Shown: positions 1 through 7,424, counted from the first letter of the stretch. The stretch is 9,350 nt of DNA from Paracoccaceae bacterium (GCA_007121055.1 SKMM01000405.1:1-9350); one strand, 5' to 3'. The notes: generated by a model from the sequence alone, not told the origin. Program-made: numbers and translations.

Positions 1-845
1 ATGTCGGGCTCGATGCCCAGCAGCTCCGAGCCGAACATCCGCCCGGTGCGCCCGAAGCCGCAGATCACCTCGTCGGCGATCAAGGGGATGTCGTGGCGCC
101 TGAGGACCGCCTGGATCTTCTGCCAGTAGGTCGCGGGCGGGACGACCACGCCGCCCGCGCCCATCACCGGCTCGCCGATGAAGGCGGCGATGGTCTCGGG
201 GCCCTCGCGCTGGATCGTCTCCTCCAGTTCTTCGGCGAGGCGGGTGGCGAAGGCGTCCTCGCTCTCGCCGTCGCGGCCCTCGCGCCAGAAATGCGGGCAG
301 CCGACATGGATCACGCCGGGCAGAGGCAGGTCGAAGCTGGCGTGGTTGTAGGGCAGGCCGGTGAGGCTGCCGGACGCGATGGTGATGCCGTGGTATCCGC
401 GCAGGCGGCTGATGATCTTCTTGCGCTGCGGCTGGCCCATGGCGTTGGAGCGGTACCACAGGAGCTTCATCACCGTGTCGTTGGCCTCGGACCCGGAGTT
501 CGTGAAGAACACCTTGGACATCGGCACGGGGGCGAGCTGGATCAGCTTTTCCGCCAGGTCGATGGCCGGCCCATGCGAGCGGTGGGCGAAGCTGTGGGAA
601 TAGGGCAGCTTGCGCATCTGCTCGGTGGCCGCAGCGATCAGGCGTTCCTCGGAGAAGCCCACCGCCACCGACCACAGCCCCGCCAGCGCCTCGATGTACC
701 GGTTGCCGGCGGTGTCGAAGACATGAATCCCCTCGCCCCGCTCCAGCACCATGGGCCCCACCTCCTGATGGCGGCGGGCATTGGTGTAGGGGTGCATGTG
801 GTATTCGATGTCCCGGGCCTCGGGCGAGTTCGGCAGCGTGTCCAT
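1..845 (-). CDS. Class III PLP-dependent omega-transaminase, N-terminal 281 residues (3' end outside window)
   Basis: The minus strand is open from an ATG at 845 to the window edge. The start has a TGGGAG ribosome-binding site 5 bases upstream and a promoter at 895-923. Visible motifs are GLWSVAVGF (residues 56-64), the PLP-phosphate-binding SGSEAN (117-122), RGYHG (149-153), GEPVMGAGG (224-232) and DEVICGFGRTG (258-268), whose Asp contacts the PLP ring nitrogen in this fold. The family is about 450-460 residues long, so the catalytic lysine and C-terminal domain lie beyond position 1. The sequence closely resembles roseobacter omega-amine:pyruvate transaminases as I remember them. Such enzymes move an amino group from an omega-amino acid, polyamine or other amine to pyruvate in the cytoplasm. 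The exact substrate cannot be read from this half. It is transcribed away from everything else in the window. Confidence 0.93.
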   Translation of the reverse strand, partial: MDTLPNSPEARDIEYHMHPYTNARRHQEVGPMVLERGEGIHVFDTAGNRYIEALAGLWSVAVGFSEERLIAAATEQMRKLPYSHSFAHRSHGPAIDLAEKLIQLAPVPMSKVFFTNSGSEANDTVMKLLWYRSNAMGQPQRKKIISRLRGYHGITIASGSLTGLPYNHASFDLPLPGVIHVGCPHFWREGRDGESEDAFATRLAEELEETIQREGPETIAAFIGEPVMGAGGVVVPPATYWQKIQAVLRRHDIPLIADEVICGFGRTGRMFGSELLGIEPD

Positions 846-894
846 GGCGGCTCCCAGCGGTTCGTCGGCGCGGGCCGGCCCCGCGCGGGCCTGC

Positions 895-923
895 AGTGTC
901 CGGCCGCAGACGGGAAAGGTCAA
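895..923 (-). promoter_or_regulatory. Sigma70-type promoter for the aminotransferase
   Basis: On the minus strand TTGACC (923-918) is followed after exactly 17 bases by GACACT (900-895), which keeps A at position 2, A at position 4 and T at position 6 of the -10 box. The expected start of transcription is near 888, giving a leader of about 43 bases before the ATG at 845. Spacing and placement are ideal, but the -10 box is a weak match, as is common in high-GC alphaproteobacteria. Confidence 0.6.
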
Positions 924-966
924 GCCGGGCTCCGCGCGGCCCGTCCCGCCGGCCTGAACGCCGACT

Positions 967-1021
967 GTCACCCAGACGTCACCGATGCGTCATTTGCGCG
1001 TGATCCTGCCGTGCAAACGAG
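967..1021 (+). repeat. Helically phased 11-base repeats (GTCA-type) in the divergent spacer
   Basis: Reading from 967, successive 11-mers are GTCACCCAGAC, GTCACCGATGC, GTCATTTGCGC, GTGATCCTGCC and GTGCAAACGAG. GTCA recurs at 967, 978 and 989; GTGA follows at 1000 and GTGC at 1011, all on an exact 11-base step. Every core would therefore face nearly the same side of the helix. The array ends 42 bases before the ATG at 1063 and about 45 bases upstream of the -35 box of the divergent aminotransferase promoter. It could be a binding site for a regulator of either gene. No sigma70 promoter is evident for the rightward gene. The repeat is seen directly; the function is inference. Confidence 0.45.
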
Positions 1022-1062
1022 CGCGGCGGGCCAGAAGAGCCCGCGGTCAAAGGGACAAGAAC

Positions 1063-2562
1063 ATGGCCCATCCTTCGCGGAACCTCCTGAGCCTGCTGTG
1101 CGCCACCGCCCTGGCGGGGTTTGCGCCCGGCGTCGCCGTCGCCTGCACCGAGGGCGCCGGCACACCCCCCACCCTGCTGTGCGACGGCCCCTCCGGCCCG
1201 GTGGCCAGCACCCTCGACGGGCTTGCGGTGACCGTCACGCCCGAGGGCGTGGTCAGCTCCGACAACCGCGACACACCCCCCTTCGCGCTGGGCGGCACGG
1301 GCCAGAGCGTGGCGAACGAAGGCACGATCCGCAACACCGACACCCGAAACAACACCAATGCCATCCAGGGCACCGGCGACGGGCTCCAGGTCGACAATTC
1401 CGGCCTGATCGAAAGCGGCGACCGCGCGGTGCACGTCCTCGGCGGTGCGGCCGATTTCAGCCTGATCAACCGCGAGGACGGCGTCATCCGGTCGCGTCGC
1501 CAGGCCGTGCGCACCGAGGTCGAGACCGCCTCGCGCAACGGCTTCGTCGAGAACTTCGGTCTCATTGAAAGCTCCAACGGCCGCGCGGTCCAGATGCGCG
1601 GCACCGGCTCGACCGTGATCAACCACGGCACGCTGATCGGCGGCGAGGAGGTCATCGAGGGCCGGCTTGACTTCACCGTGGAAAACCACGGGCTCATCGC
1701 CATCCGAGGCCTGTCCTGGGACCCGGTGACCCGGACCTGGACCGACAGCGGCGCGCCGACCGACGAGGACGGGGTGCAGTTTTCCTCGGGGCGGATCGAC
1801 AACTGGGGCGTGATCCTCTCGACCGATGACGGCATCGATATCGACGAGGGCATCGTCCACAACCACGCCACCGGCGTCATCATCTCGGCCGCGCCTGACA
1901 GCGTACGGGATTCGGGGGGCATCGACATCGATCCGGTGCTGCAGATCCCCGGCGTGCCCGACGCGGAACACCCGCCTGCGGGTGCGCTGACCATCATCAA
2001 CGAGGGCTACATCGAGGGACCCCGCGCCATCGTGGCCGACCTCGACAGCATCGCGCCGCTGGACATCACCAACGCCGGCACGCTGGTCGGCCGCTCGGGC
2101 GTGGCCATCGACCTCGCGCCGGGGCAGGGTGACACCACCATCACGCTGAGGGACGGCAGCGTCATCGACGGCGACATCCTGTTCGGGGCAGGTGGGCTCA
2201 ACACGCTGGTGCTCGGACCCTTCGCCGACGGCGCGCGCATGTCCGGCACGGTCGGCGCGCGGGAGGACGCGGGCTTCGATCTGGCCTTCGGCACCGGCTT
2301 CGCGCTCGAGGATTTCCGGGCCTACCTGCTGCGGGGCGATCGGTTCGACCTGCACCTTGCGGCTGGCACCGGCACCATCGGCTTCGCGCTCTTCGGGGTG
2401 AACGCCGTCGCGTTCGATGGCCAGAGCTTCACCGCCCAGGGCTTTGCCGATTTCCTCGGCGCGGGCGGCGTCAGCGTCATCCCGCTGCCGGCGGCAGGCT
2501 GGCTGTTGCTGGGCGGCCTCGGCGCGCTGGCGGCGCTCCACCGCCGGCGCCGCGCTGCCTGA
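1063..2562 (+). CDS. Secreted beta-helix repeat protein with VPLPA-CTERM-like sorting signal (499 aa)
   Basis: The ATG at 1063 is preferred over an upstream in-frame ATG at 985 because AAAGGGA lies 7 bases before it and because it opens directly on a signal peptide (residues 1-27, basic start, hydrophobic core, AVA at the likely cleavage site). Cys28 and Cys40 could form a disulfide loop in the mature N-terminus. Residues 84-350 hold about ten irregular repeats of the form V/I-x-N-x-G-x-I/L followed by an A/V-hydrophobic strand, for example at 84, 110, 135, 162, 186, 206, 245, 265, 312 and 336. This is the pattern of right-handed beta-helix adhesin or autotransporter passengers. Residues 364-385 (DGSVIDGDILFGAGG, then LNTLVLG) resemble the end of such passengers. 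No outer-membrane beta-barrel follows. Instead residues 473-499 are IPLPAAGW, a hydrophobic stretch and HRRRRAA, the architecture of VPLPA-CTERM tails processed by exosortase-type enzymes. The likely role is a cell-surface or matrix protein; no ligand can be assigned. It looks monocistronic, with a terminator 49 bases after the stop. Confidence 0.88.
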   Translation: MAHPSRNLLSLLCATALAGFAPGVAVACTEGAGTPPTLLCDGPSGPVASTLDGLAVTVTPEGVVSSDNRDTPPFALGGTGQSVANEGTIRNTDTRNNTNAIQGTGDGLQVDNSGLIESGDRAVHVLGGAADFSLINREDGVIRSRRQAVRTEVETASRNGFVENFGLIESSNGRAVQMRGTGSTVINHGTLIGGEEVIEGRLDFTVENHGLIAIRGLSWDPVTRTWTDSGAPTDEDGVQFSSGRIDNWGVILSTDDGIDIDEGIVHNHATGVIISAAPDSVRDSGGIDIDPVLQIPGVPDAEHPPAGALTIINEGYIEGPRAIVADLDSIAPLDITNAGTLVGRSGVAIDLAPGQGDTTITLRDGSVIDGDILFGAGGLNTLVLGPFADGARMSGTVGAREDAGFDLAFGTGFALEDFRAYLLRGDRFDLHLAAGTGTIGFALFGVNAVAFDGQSFTAQGFADFLGAGGVSVIPLPAAGWLLLGGLGALAALHRRRRAA

Positions 2563-2610
2563 GGGCTGTCGTCCGGTCCTGCCTGTCTGACGGGCAATTG
2601 ACCCCGTCGA

Positions 2611-2642
2611 CCCGTCCGGGCGCCCGGCCCCGGGCGGGTTTT
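2611..2642 (+). terminator. Rho-independent terminator after the VPLPA-CTERM gene
   Basis: CCCGTCCGGG (2611-2620) pairs with CCCGGGCGGG (2629-2638) over 10 bp with one G-U wobble, closing an 8-base loop. It is followed immediately by TTTT (2639-2642). It separates the secreted-protein gene from the ABC transporter operon. Confidence 0.85.
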
Positions 2643-2658
2643 GCATTGTCGCGCGCGC

Positions 2659-2687
2659 TTGACTGCGCTAGCCGCGGTCGCGACCAT
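2659..2687 (+). promoter_or_regulatory. Candidate sigma70 promoter of the BMP-type ABC transporter operon
   Basis: TTGACT (2659-2664) is followed after 17 bases by GACCAT (2682-2687), the same style as the aminotransferase promoter. It sits just past the terminator and about 54 bases before the ATG at 2741. The -35 box is strong; the -10 box keeps only A at position 2 and T at position 6, so the call is moderate. Confidence 0.45.
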
Positions 2688-2740
2688 GGTGCGCGGGCCC
2701 CGGCCCGCCGCCGCAAGCACAGGGAGCGTTGGCGCAGGGC

Positions 2741-4279
2741 ATGGCTGGTTCGACCCCGCTTCTGGCCGCCGAGGGGCTGACGCGGCGCTTCGGCACGCTC
2801 GTCGCCAACGATTCGGTGGACCTGACGGTCATGCCGGGCGAGATCCATGCGCTGCTGGGCGAAAACGGCGCGGGCAAGTCCACGCTGGTCAAGATGCTCT
2901 ACGGCCTGCTTCAGCCCGACGGGGGCCGCATCCTGTGGAAGGGGCGGGAGATGACGCTGCCCACGCCGAAGGCTGCACGGGCCATGGGCGTGGGCATGGT
3001 GTTCCAGCATTTCTCGCTGTTCGACGCGCTTACGGTGGCGGAAAACGTGGCGCTGGCGCTGGACGAGGCCCGCCCGCTGCGCCAGGTCGCCGAGGAGCTT
3101 GCCGACATCTCCCGCGCCTATGGCCTGCCGCTGGAGCCGCGGCGCGAGGTCTGGCGGCTGTCGGTGGGCGCCCGCCAGCGCATCGAGATCGTGCGCTGCC
3201 TGATGCAGAACCCGGACCTGCTGATCCTGGACGAGCCCACCTCGGTGCTGACCCCGCAGGAGACCGAGGGTCTGTTCGACACGCTCCGCACCCTGCGCGG
3301 CGAGGGGCGCGCGGTCCTCTACATCTCCCACAAGCTCGAGGAGGTGCGGGGACTGTGCGAGGCCGCCACGATCCTGCGCATGGGAAAGGTCGTGGACCGC
3401 TGCGACCCGCGCCAGGAGACCGCCGGGAGCCTGGCGCGCATGATGGTCGGCAGCCAGATCGCGGAGGTCCGCCGGGCCCGCGCCGAGGCCCGCATCGGTC
3501 CCGTACGCCTGCGCGTCGACAATCTCTCGCTGGCCTCCGAGGACCCCCAGGGCACCTCGCTCAAGGGCATCAACCTCGAGGTCGGCGCGGGCGAGATCCT
3601 CGGCATCGCCGGTGTCGCCGGCAACGGCCAGGACGAGCTGTTCGCGGCCCTCTCCGGCGAGCAGCGCGCCCCCGAGGCCGGCAATGTCCTGCTCGACGGC
3701 GTGCCGGTCGGCTGGAACGGCATCAACGCCCGGCGCCGTGCGCAGGCGGCCTTCGTGCCCGAGGAGCGCCTCGGTCACGCCGCCGCCCCGCGCCTGCCGC
3801 TGTCGGAAAACGCGCTGATGGCCGGGCACGCCTCTGGCCACTTCACCCGCCGCGGCCTGATCGACCGTGGCCGCATGCTGGGCTGGGTCGACGCCGTCAC
3901 CCGCGCCTTCGACGTGCGCAAGGGCCCCCGTGACCCCGAGGCGCGCGCCCTGTCGGGCGGTAATTTGCAGAAATTCGTGGTCGGCCGCGAGATCCTGCGC
4001 AAACCGCGCCTGCTGGTGGTCTCGCAACCCACCTGGGGCGTCGACGCGGGCGCCGCGACGCTGATCCGGCAGGCGCTGATCGACCTCGCCGCGGATGGCG
4101 CGTCGGTGCTGGTGATTTCCCAGGACCTCGACGAGCTGTTCGAGATCGCCGACCGCATGGCGGTGATCTTCCACGGCCGGCTGTCGCCGGCCTATCCGGT
4201 GGGCGACCTGAGCCGCGAGGCGGTGGGCCTGCTGATGGGCGGCGAGGGCTTCGGGCCCGTGGCGCGGGAGGCCGCCTGA
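2741..4279 (+). CDS. BMP-family (nucleoside-type) ABC importer, duplicated ATP-binding subunit
   Basis: This is a tandem ABC ATPase of 512 residues from the ATG at 2741; a TTG at 2729 would add four. Numbering from the TTG, NBD1 has Walker A GENGAGKST (44-52), Q-loop VFQHF (91-95), signature LSVGARQR (144-151), Walker B LLILDEPT (164-171) and switch His201, so it is catalytically complete. NBD2 is degenerate: GVAGNGQDE (295-303) lacks the Walker A lysine, its signature LSGGNLQ (408-414) is intact, the Walker B reads LLVVSQPT (428-435) with Gln for the catalytic Glu, and the H-loop position is Gln465. This asymmetry is typical of RbsA/BMP-type ATPases. It powers uptake through the two permeases downstream. 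The start is uncertain: AGGGAG (2721-2726) lies 2 bases from the TTG and 14 from the ATG. The stop shares one base with the start of the next gene. Confidence 0.94.
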   Translation: MAGSTPLLAAEGLTRRFGTLVANDSVDLTVMPGEIHALLGENGAGKSTLVKMLYGLLQPDGGRILWKGREMTLPTPKAARAMGVGMVFQHFSLFDALTVAENVALALDEARPLRQVAEELADISRAYGLPLEPRREVWRLSVGARQRIEIVRCLMQNPDLLILDEPTSVLTPQETEGLFDTLRTLRGEGRAVLYISHKLEEVRGLCEAATILRMGKVVDRCDPRQETAGSLARMMVGSQIAEVRRARAEARIGPVRLRVDNLSLASEDPQGTSLKGINLEVGAGEILGIAGVAGNGQDELFAALSGEQRAPEAGNVLLDGVPVGWNGINARRRAQAAFVPEERLGHAAAPRLPLSENALMAGHASGHFTRRGLIDRGRMLGWVDAVTRAFDVRKGPRDPEARALSGGNLQKFVVGREILRKPRLLVVSQPTWGVDAGAATLIRQALIDLAADGASVLVISQDLDELFEIADRMAVIFHGRLSPAYPVGDLSREAVGLLMGGEGFGPVAREAA

Positions 4280-5352
4280 TGCGCCTCACGCTGGAGCGGC
4301 GCGACAGCACCGGCATGGCGGGGCTCCTGCTCTCGCCCCTGCTGGCCGTCGCGCTGACGCTCGCCTCCTCCATCGTGGTGTTCTGGGCCCTCGGCCAGGA
4401 TCCGTGGCGCGCGCTCAACGTCTATTTCCTGATGCCGGTGTCGGACTTCTGGGGCGTGCAGGAGGTCGCGGTGAAGGCCACGCCGCTGGTGCTGATCGCG
4501 GTGGGGCTGGCGCTGTGCTTCCGGTCGGGCAACTGGAACATCGGCGCCGAGGGGCAGTTCCTGATCGGCGCGATCTGCGGGGGCGGCATCGCGGTCTGGA
4601 CCCACGGCTGGGGCGGGCCCTGGGTGCTGCCGCTGATGCTGGTGGCGGGGATGGTCGGCGGCGCGCTCTACGGCCTCATCCCGGCGATCCTGAAGACCCG
4701 TCTGCGCGTGAACGAGATCCTCGTGTCGCTGATGCTGGTCTATGTGGCAGACCTGCTGCTGGACTGGCTGGTGCGGGGGCCGTGGCGCGACCCGTTCGGG
4801 TTCAACATGCCCCAGACCATCACCTTCGCCCCCGAGGCCACCCTGCCGATCCTGTTCGATGGCGGGCGGATGAACCTCGGCACCGTGATCACGCTGGTGG
4901 TGGTGGCGGTTGCGACCGTGGTGATGGCCCGCACGCTGAAGGGTTTCGAGATCAAGCTGGTGGGCGAGGCCCCCCGTGCCGCCCGCTTCGCAGGCTTCGA
5001 CGACAAGCGGCTGACGCTGACGGTGTTCGCCGTGTCGGGCGCGCTGGCGGGGCTCGCGGGCGTGATGGAGGCCGCGGGCACCGTGCGCCAGCTCCTGCCC
5101 GGCTTCTCGCCCGGATACGGCTTCACCGCGATCATCGTGGCCTTCTTGGGGCGGCTGAACCCGGTGGGGTGCCTGATCGCAGGGGTGTTCATCGCCATCA
5201 CCTTCATCGGCGGCGAGAATGCCCAGATCATCCTGCGCCTGCCGCGGGACATGACGCTGGTGTTCCAGGGGATGCTGCTGTTCTACATCCTCGCCTGCGA
5301 TACGCTGATCCTCTATCGCCCGCGCCTCGTGCCGCGGAGGGCCCCGGCATGA
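4279..5352 (+). CDS. BMP-family ABC importer, inner-membrane permease 1
   Basis: This 357-residue polytopic membrane protein belongs to the BPD_transp_2 type (nucleoside/simple-sugar importer permeases, COG4603-like). A long hydrophobic segment begins at about residue 14, and the family signature RSGNWNIGAEGQ is at 82-93. Further hydrophobic helices follow through the C-terminus, and a late G-G/N-x-Q-type helix ends in a basic tail. The ATG at 4279 overlaps the ATPase stop by one base (TGATG) and is preceded by GGGAGG 7 bases upstream, so translation is probably coupled. It forms the heteromeric channel with the next gene product. Substrate specificity is set mainly by the binding protein at 6334. 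Confidence 0.94.
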   Translation: MRLTLERRDSTGMAGLLLSPLLAVALTLASSIVVFWALGQDPWRALNVYFLMPVSDFWGVQEVAVKATPLVLIAVGLALCFRSGNWNIGAEGQFLIGAICGGGIAVWTHGWGGPWVLPLMLVAGMVGGALYGLIPAILKTRLRVNEILVSLMLVYVADLLLDWLVRGPWRDPFGFNMPQTITFAPEATLPILFDGGRMNLGTVITLVVVAVATVVMARTLKGFEIKLVGEAPRAARFAGFDDKRLTLTVFAVSGALAGLAGVMEAAGTVRQLLPGFSPGYGFTAIIVAFLGRLNPVGCLIAGVFIAITFIGGENAQIILRLPRDMTLVFQGMLLFYILACDTLILYRPRLVPRRAPA

Positions 5353-6269
5353 CGCTCGCCGAGGCGATCTTCCTCACCGTCATAACCGCCTCCACGCCGC
5401 TGCTGCTGGCGGCCATCGGAGAGCTTGTGGTGGAACGCTCGGGTGTGCTGAACCTTGGCGTCGAGGGGATGATGATCATGGGCGCGGCCTCGGGGGTGGC
5501 AATCGCCATCATCACCGGCTCCAGCCTGCTGGGGGTGGTGGCGGCCATCGGCGCGGGCATGGCCATGGCGGCGCTGTTTGCGCTCCTGACCCTGGGCCTG
5601 GCCACCAACCAGGTCGCCGCGGGCCTGTCGCTGACGATCTTCGGGCTGGGGCTGTCGGGGGTGATCGGCGCGCCCTTCGTGGGCGTGCCGCGCGCGGGCA
5701 TCCCCCGCATCGAGGTGCCGATCCTGTCCGACATCCCCGTGATCGGCGCGATCTTCTTCCGCCAGGACCCGTTCGTGTATCTGTCCATCGCGCTGGTGCT
5801 CGGGGTGGCGTGGTTCCTGTGGCGCACCAAGGCGGGGCTCGTGCTGCGGGCCTGCGGGGAAAACCCCGTATCGGCGCATGCGCTGGGCTATCCCGTGCTG
5901 CGCATCCGCTTCCTGGCGGTGCTGTTCGGGGGTGCCTGCGCGGGGCTCGGCGGCGCCTACCTGTCGCTGGTGCTGACGCCCTTCTGGACCGCCGGGATGA
6001 CCGCCGGCCGCGGCTGGATCGCCCTCGCCATCGTGGTCTTCGCCTCCTGGCTGCCGTGGCGGGCGATGCTGGGCGCCTATCTCTTCGGCGGCCTCATCAT
6101 CCTGCAGCTGCATGCCCAGAGTGCCGGCATCCGCGTCCCGTCGCAGCTGCTGGCCGCGCTGCCGTATCTGCTGACCATCGTCGCCCTGACCGTCATCATG
6201 GCCCTGCGCCGGGGCGGCGGACAGGTCGCGCCCCAGGGCCTCGGCCGCCCCTTCGTCCCCGACCGCTGA
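5349..6269 (+). CDS. BMP-family ABC importer, inner-membrane permease 2
   Basis: This 306-residue second BPD_transp_2-type permease (COG1079-like) starts at the ATG at 5349, which overlaps the previous stop as ATGA. The family signature ERSGVLNLGVEGMM occupies about residues 29-42. Several very hydrophobic helices follow, including 45-95, 98-112, 137-165 and 200-280, with a Gly-rich cytosolic loop around 170-190. The open frame continues upstream to 4404, but that extension is a shadow of permease 1 in another frame and is full of Arg/Gly/Pro. Having two different permeases beside one duplicated ATPase is the standard BMP-importer arrangement. Confidence 0.94.
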   Translation: MTLAEAIFLTVITASTPLLLAAIGELVVERSGVLNLGVEGMMIMGAASGVAIAIITGSSLLGVVAAIGAGMAMAALFALLTLGLATNQVAAGLSLTIFGLGLSGVIGAPFVGVPRAGIPRIEVPILSDIPVIGAIFFRQDPFVYLSIALVLGVAWFLWRTKAGLVLRACGENPVSAHALGYPVLRIRFLAVLFGGACAGLGGAYLSLVLTPFWTAGMTAGRGWIALAIVVFASWLPWRAMLGAYLFGGLIILQLHAQSAGIRVPSQLLAALPYLLTIVALTVIMALRRGGGQVAPQGLGRPFVPDR

Positions 6270-6283
6270 GTCCCGACCGCTGA
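6258..6283 (+). repeat. 12-base tandem duplication spanning the permease 2 stop codon
   Basis: CCCGACCGCTGA occurs at 6258-6269 and again at 6272-6283, a 14-base step; the first copy contains the real stop. The second copy is in a different reading frame from the gene, so it does not supply a backup stop. It looks like a local slippage duplication in the intercistronic spacer. Confidence 0.7.
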
Positions 6284-6291
6284 CAGTTCAA

Positions 6292-6310
6292 CCGCCCGCG
6301 GACCGGGCGG
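6292..6310 (+). other. Intercistronic stem-loop before the binding-protein gene
   Basis: CCGCCCG (6292-6298) pairs perfectly with CGGGCGG (6304-6310) around a 5-base loop. No T-run follows, so it is unlikely to stop transcription. It sits 11 bases before the ribosome-binding site of the binding-protein gene. There it could protect the downstream mRNA segment after processing, a known way of raising binding-protein levels over membrane subunits in ABC importer operons. That role is inferred. Confidence 0.55.
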
Positions 6311-6333
6311 CCCAACAGAGAGGAGACCTCCCC

Positions 6334-7413
6334 GTGACCCTGACACGCCGTAACGTTCTGGCCGGCGCCTCGGCGCTCGCCGCATCCTCCACGCTGCCCT
6401 TCGCCGCCCGCGCGAACGATCCGCTCGGCGTCGGCTTCGTGCTGATCGGCCCGGTGGGCGATTTCGGCTGGTCCACCATGCATGACGTCGGCCGCCGCCG
6501 CATGGAGGAGGTGCTGGGCGACGCCGTCACCACCACCCAGGTCGAGGCCGTCGCCCCGCCCGATTTCGACCGCGTCGTCAATACGCTCGCCCGCGCCGGA
6601 AACCGGCTGATCTTCACCACCTCCTTCAGCTACTTCCAGCCCACCCTGCGCATGGCCGAGCAGTTCCCCGACGTGATGTTCGAGAACGCCACCGGCACCT
6701 CGACCCGCGACAACCTCGCCATCTACAACGCCCGCTTCTACGAAGGCCGCTATGTCCAGGGCGTGATCGCGGCGATGAAGTCGCAGACCAAGCAGATCGG
6801 CTATGTCGCCTCCTTCCCGGTGCCGGAGGTGATCCACGCCATCAACACGGTGATGCGCGGCGCCTGGTCGGTGGACCCGGAAATGCGTATCCGCGTGGTC
6901 TGGGTGAACGCCTGGTTCAACCCGGGCGTCGAGGCCGATGCGGCGCGGGCGCTGGTGGACCAGGGCTGCGACGTGCTGTGCCAGCACACCGACAGCCCCG
7001 CACCGCTGCAACTCGCCGACGAGCGCGGCATCCACGGCTTCGGCCAGGCCTCGGACATGACCCGCTTTGCGCCCAACGCGCACCTGACCTCGTCGATCAA
7101 CAACTGGGGCGACTACTACGCCGCCCGCGCCCAGGCGATGATCGACGGGACATGGGAGCCCGCGGACACCTGGGGTGGCCTTGAATCGGGCATGTTCGAG
7201 CTGGCGCCCTTCACCAACATGACCCCGGAACAGGCCTCCACCGCCGAGAACGTGGTGGCGGGGCTGCGCGACGGCTCGATCGACCCCTTCGCGGGGCCCA
7301 TCGTCAACCAGGCCGGAGAGCAGGTGATCGCCGAGGGCGAGAGCCTGACCGACGACCAGATCCGCGCGATGAACTTCTTCTACGAGGGCATCGACGTCTC
7401 CATGCCGGGCTGA
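6334..7413 (+). CDS. BMP-family ABC importer, periplasmic substrate-binding protein
   Basis: The 359-residue protein starts at GTG 6334 with AGGAG (6321-6325) 8 bases upstream, inside a longer AGAGAGGAG. The N-terminus has TRRNVLAG (4-11), a hydrophobic stretch and ARA (25-27) before the mature NDPLG. The Arg pair makes a Tat-type signal plausible, and there is no lipobox Cys, unlike lipoprotein members such as PnrA. The mature part has BMP-family (COG1744) hallmarks: the first strand VGFVLIGPVGDFGWS (31-45), then NARFYEGRYVQG (about 131-142), DQGCDVLCQHTDSPA (about 210-224) and GFGQASDM (about 233-240). Relatives bind purine or pyrimidine nucleosides or other heterocycles. The two Cys in the DQGCDVLCQH segment are 4 residues apart. 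It is the last gene of the operon, unlike many BMP loci where it comes first. Confidence 0.94.
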   Translation: MTLTRRNVLAGASALAASSTLPFAARANDPLGVGFVLIGPVGDFGWSTMHDVGRRRMEEVLGDAVTTTQVEAVAPPDFDRVVNTLARAGNRLIFTTSFSYFQPTLRMAEQFPDVMFENATGTSTRDNLAIYNARFYEGRYVQGVIAAMKSQTKQIGYVASFPVPEVIHAINTVMRGAWSVDPEMRIRVVWVNAWFNPGVEADAARALVDQGCDVLCQHTDSPAPLQLADERGIHGFGQASDMTRFAPNAHLTSSINNWGDYYAARAQAMIDGTWEPADTWGGLESGMFELAPFTNMTPEQASTAENVVAGLRDGSIDPFAGPIVNQAGEQVIAEGESLTDDQIRAMNFFYEGIDVSMPG

Positions 7414-7424
7414 GCCCCGGCCAC

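Noticed and set aside
93..1568. Plus-strand open frame of 491 codons
   Set aside because: It runs antisense to the aminotransferase and then out of frame through the secreted-protein gene. Its composition is His/Gly/Arg/Ala-rich with no domain, as expected for a GC-rich shadow.
979..2646. Minus-strand open frame of 555 codons
   Set aside because: It is antisense to the VPLPA-CTERM gene, which has a signal peptide, repeats, sorting tail and terminator. The antisense frame has no recognisable motif and is full of Asp/Arg/His/Ala.
2477..4174. Minus-strand open frame of 565 codons
   Set aside because: It is antisense to the ABC ATPase, whose Walker and signature motifs are unambiguous, and it crosses the terminator and promoter region. 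A GC-rich shadow.
4404..5348. N-terminal extension of permease 2 (621-codon frame)
   Set aside because: The upstream 315 codons lie inside permease 1 in another frame and read as Arg/Gly/Pro-rich noise. The real start is the ATG at 5349 in the ATGA overlap.
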